Shown here: positions 63,876 through 64,000 of the stretch, one piece after another
How positions within the stretch are numbered: the first letter of the stretch is position 1
Layout of the letters: each line of letters opens with the position of its first letter
Origin: Delphinus delphis
Lineage: Eukaryota > Chordata > Mammalia > Artiodactyla > Delphinidae
DNA: 64,000 nt
Assembly: GCF_949987515.2 (NCBI RefSeq)
Contig: NC_082683.1
Span: 101,605,918 to 101,669,917 of the forward strand
Direction: 5' to 3'
Position numbers and translations under genes: made by a program
Notes under the pieces: model-generated
What the model saw: only the letters and a program-made list of their open reading frames with translations
Databases searched by the model: none
What the model was told of the DNA's origin: nothing

Positions 63876-64000
63876 GTATGTTTGCTCCTATGTTTAGCCT
63901 AATTTTTATATTCATGTTTACTCCGTCTTCCTGGAGCTGAAAGTCCTGTGTCCTTTTGATGTGTCCATCTTTTCTTTTATTTTTTTAACTTTTTTGAGCA

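Overview
This is nuclear DNA of a mammal, almost certainly a cetacean (whale or dolphin). Seventeen tRNA-derived SINEs of the CHR type cover the window. They start with a tRNA-like head of the form gggcttccctggtggcgcag and end in either a short oligo-A tail or an AAATAAATAAA tail. Most are flanked by target-site duplications that can be read directly. Old mammalian L1, L2, MIR and hAT copies fill much of the rest. There is no bacterial, phage or organellar sequence, no CRISPR array and no RNA gene that I can support.

Layout. 1-43.2 kb is intergenic. It holds an L1 ORF1/5'UTR fragment at the left edge, old L1 and L2 pieces, hAT MITEs, two LTR-like repeats with TG...CA ends, ten of the SINEs, a (CA)38 microsatellite, four L1 3' tails, a degenerate L1 ORF2 segment with a 119-bp tandem duplication, and stretches of non-repeat sequence without a convincing gene. 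43.2-44.06 kb is a CpG island that contains the start of the only intact gene, SLC22A15 (organic cation/zwitterion transporter family), on the + strand. Exon 1 codes for 29 residues and exon 2 (56.29-56.50 kb) for 71 residues. Intron 1 is 12,520 bp and carries, in antisense orientation, a broken processed pseudogene of KHDRBS3 (a STAR/KH RNA-binding protein). The remaining SLC22A15 exons lie beyond the right edge. 56.5-64 kb is intron 2, made of SINEs, L2, L1 remnants in minus orientation and a probable LTR.

In human, SLC22A15 follows NHLH2 on chromosome 1p13.1 (known gene order). NHLH2 is not in this window, so the left 43 kb is read as part of the NHLH2-SLC22A15 intergenic interval (inference).

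I found no previously undescribed biological system. The points most worth checking are the KHDRBS3 retrocopy, oppositely oriented SINEs flanking exon 2, a 119-bp duplication, two POU/homeodomain-type motif clusters in non-repeat sequence, and a 96-codon open frame with a weak resemblance to a retroviral envelope fragment.
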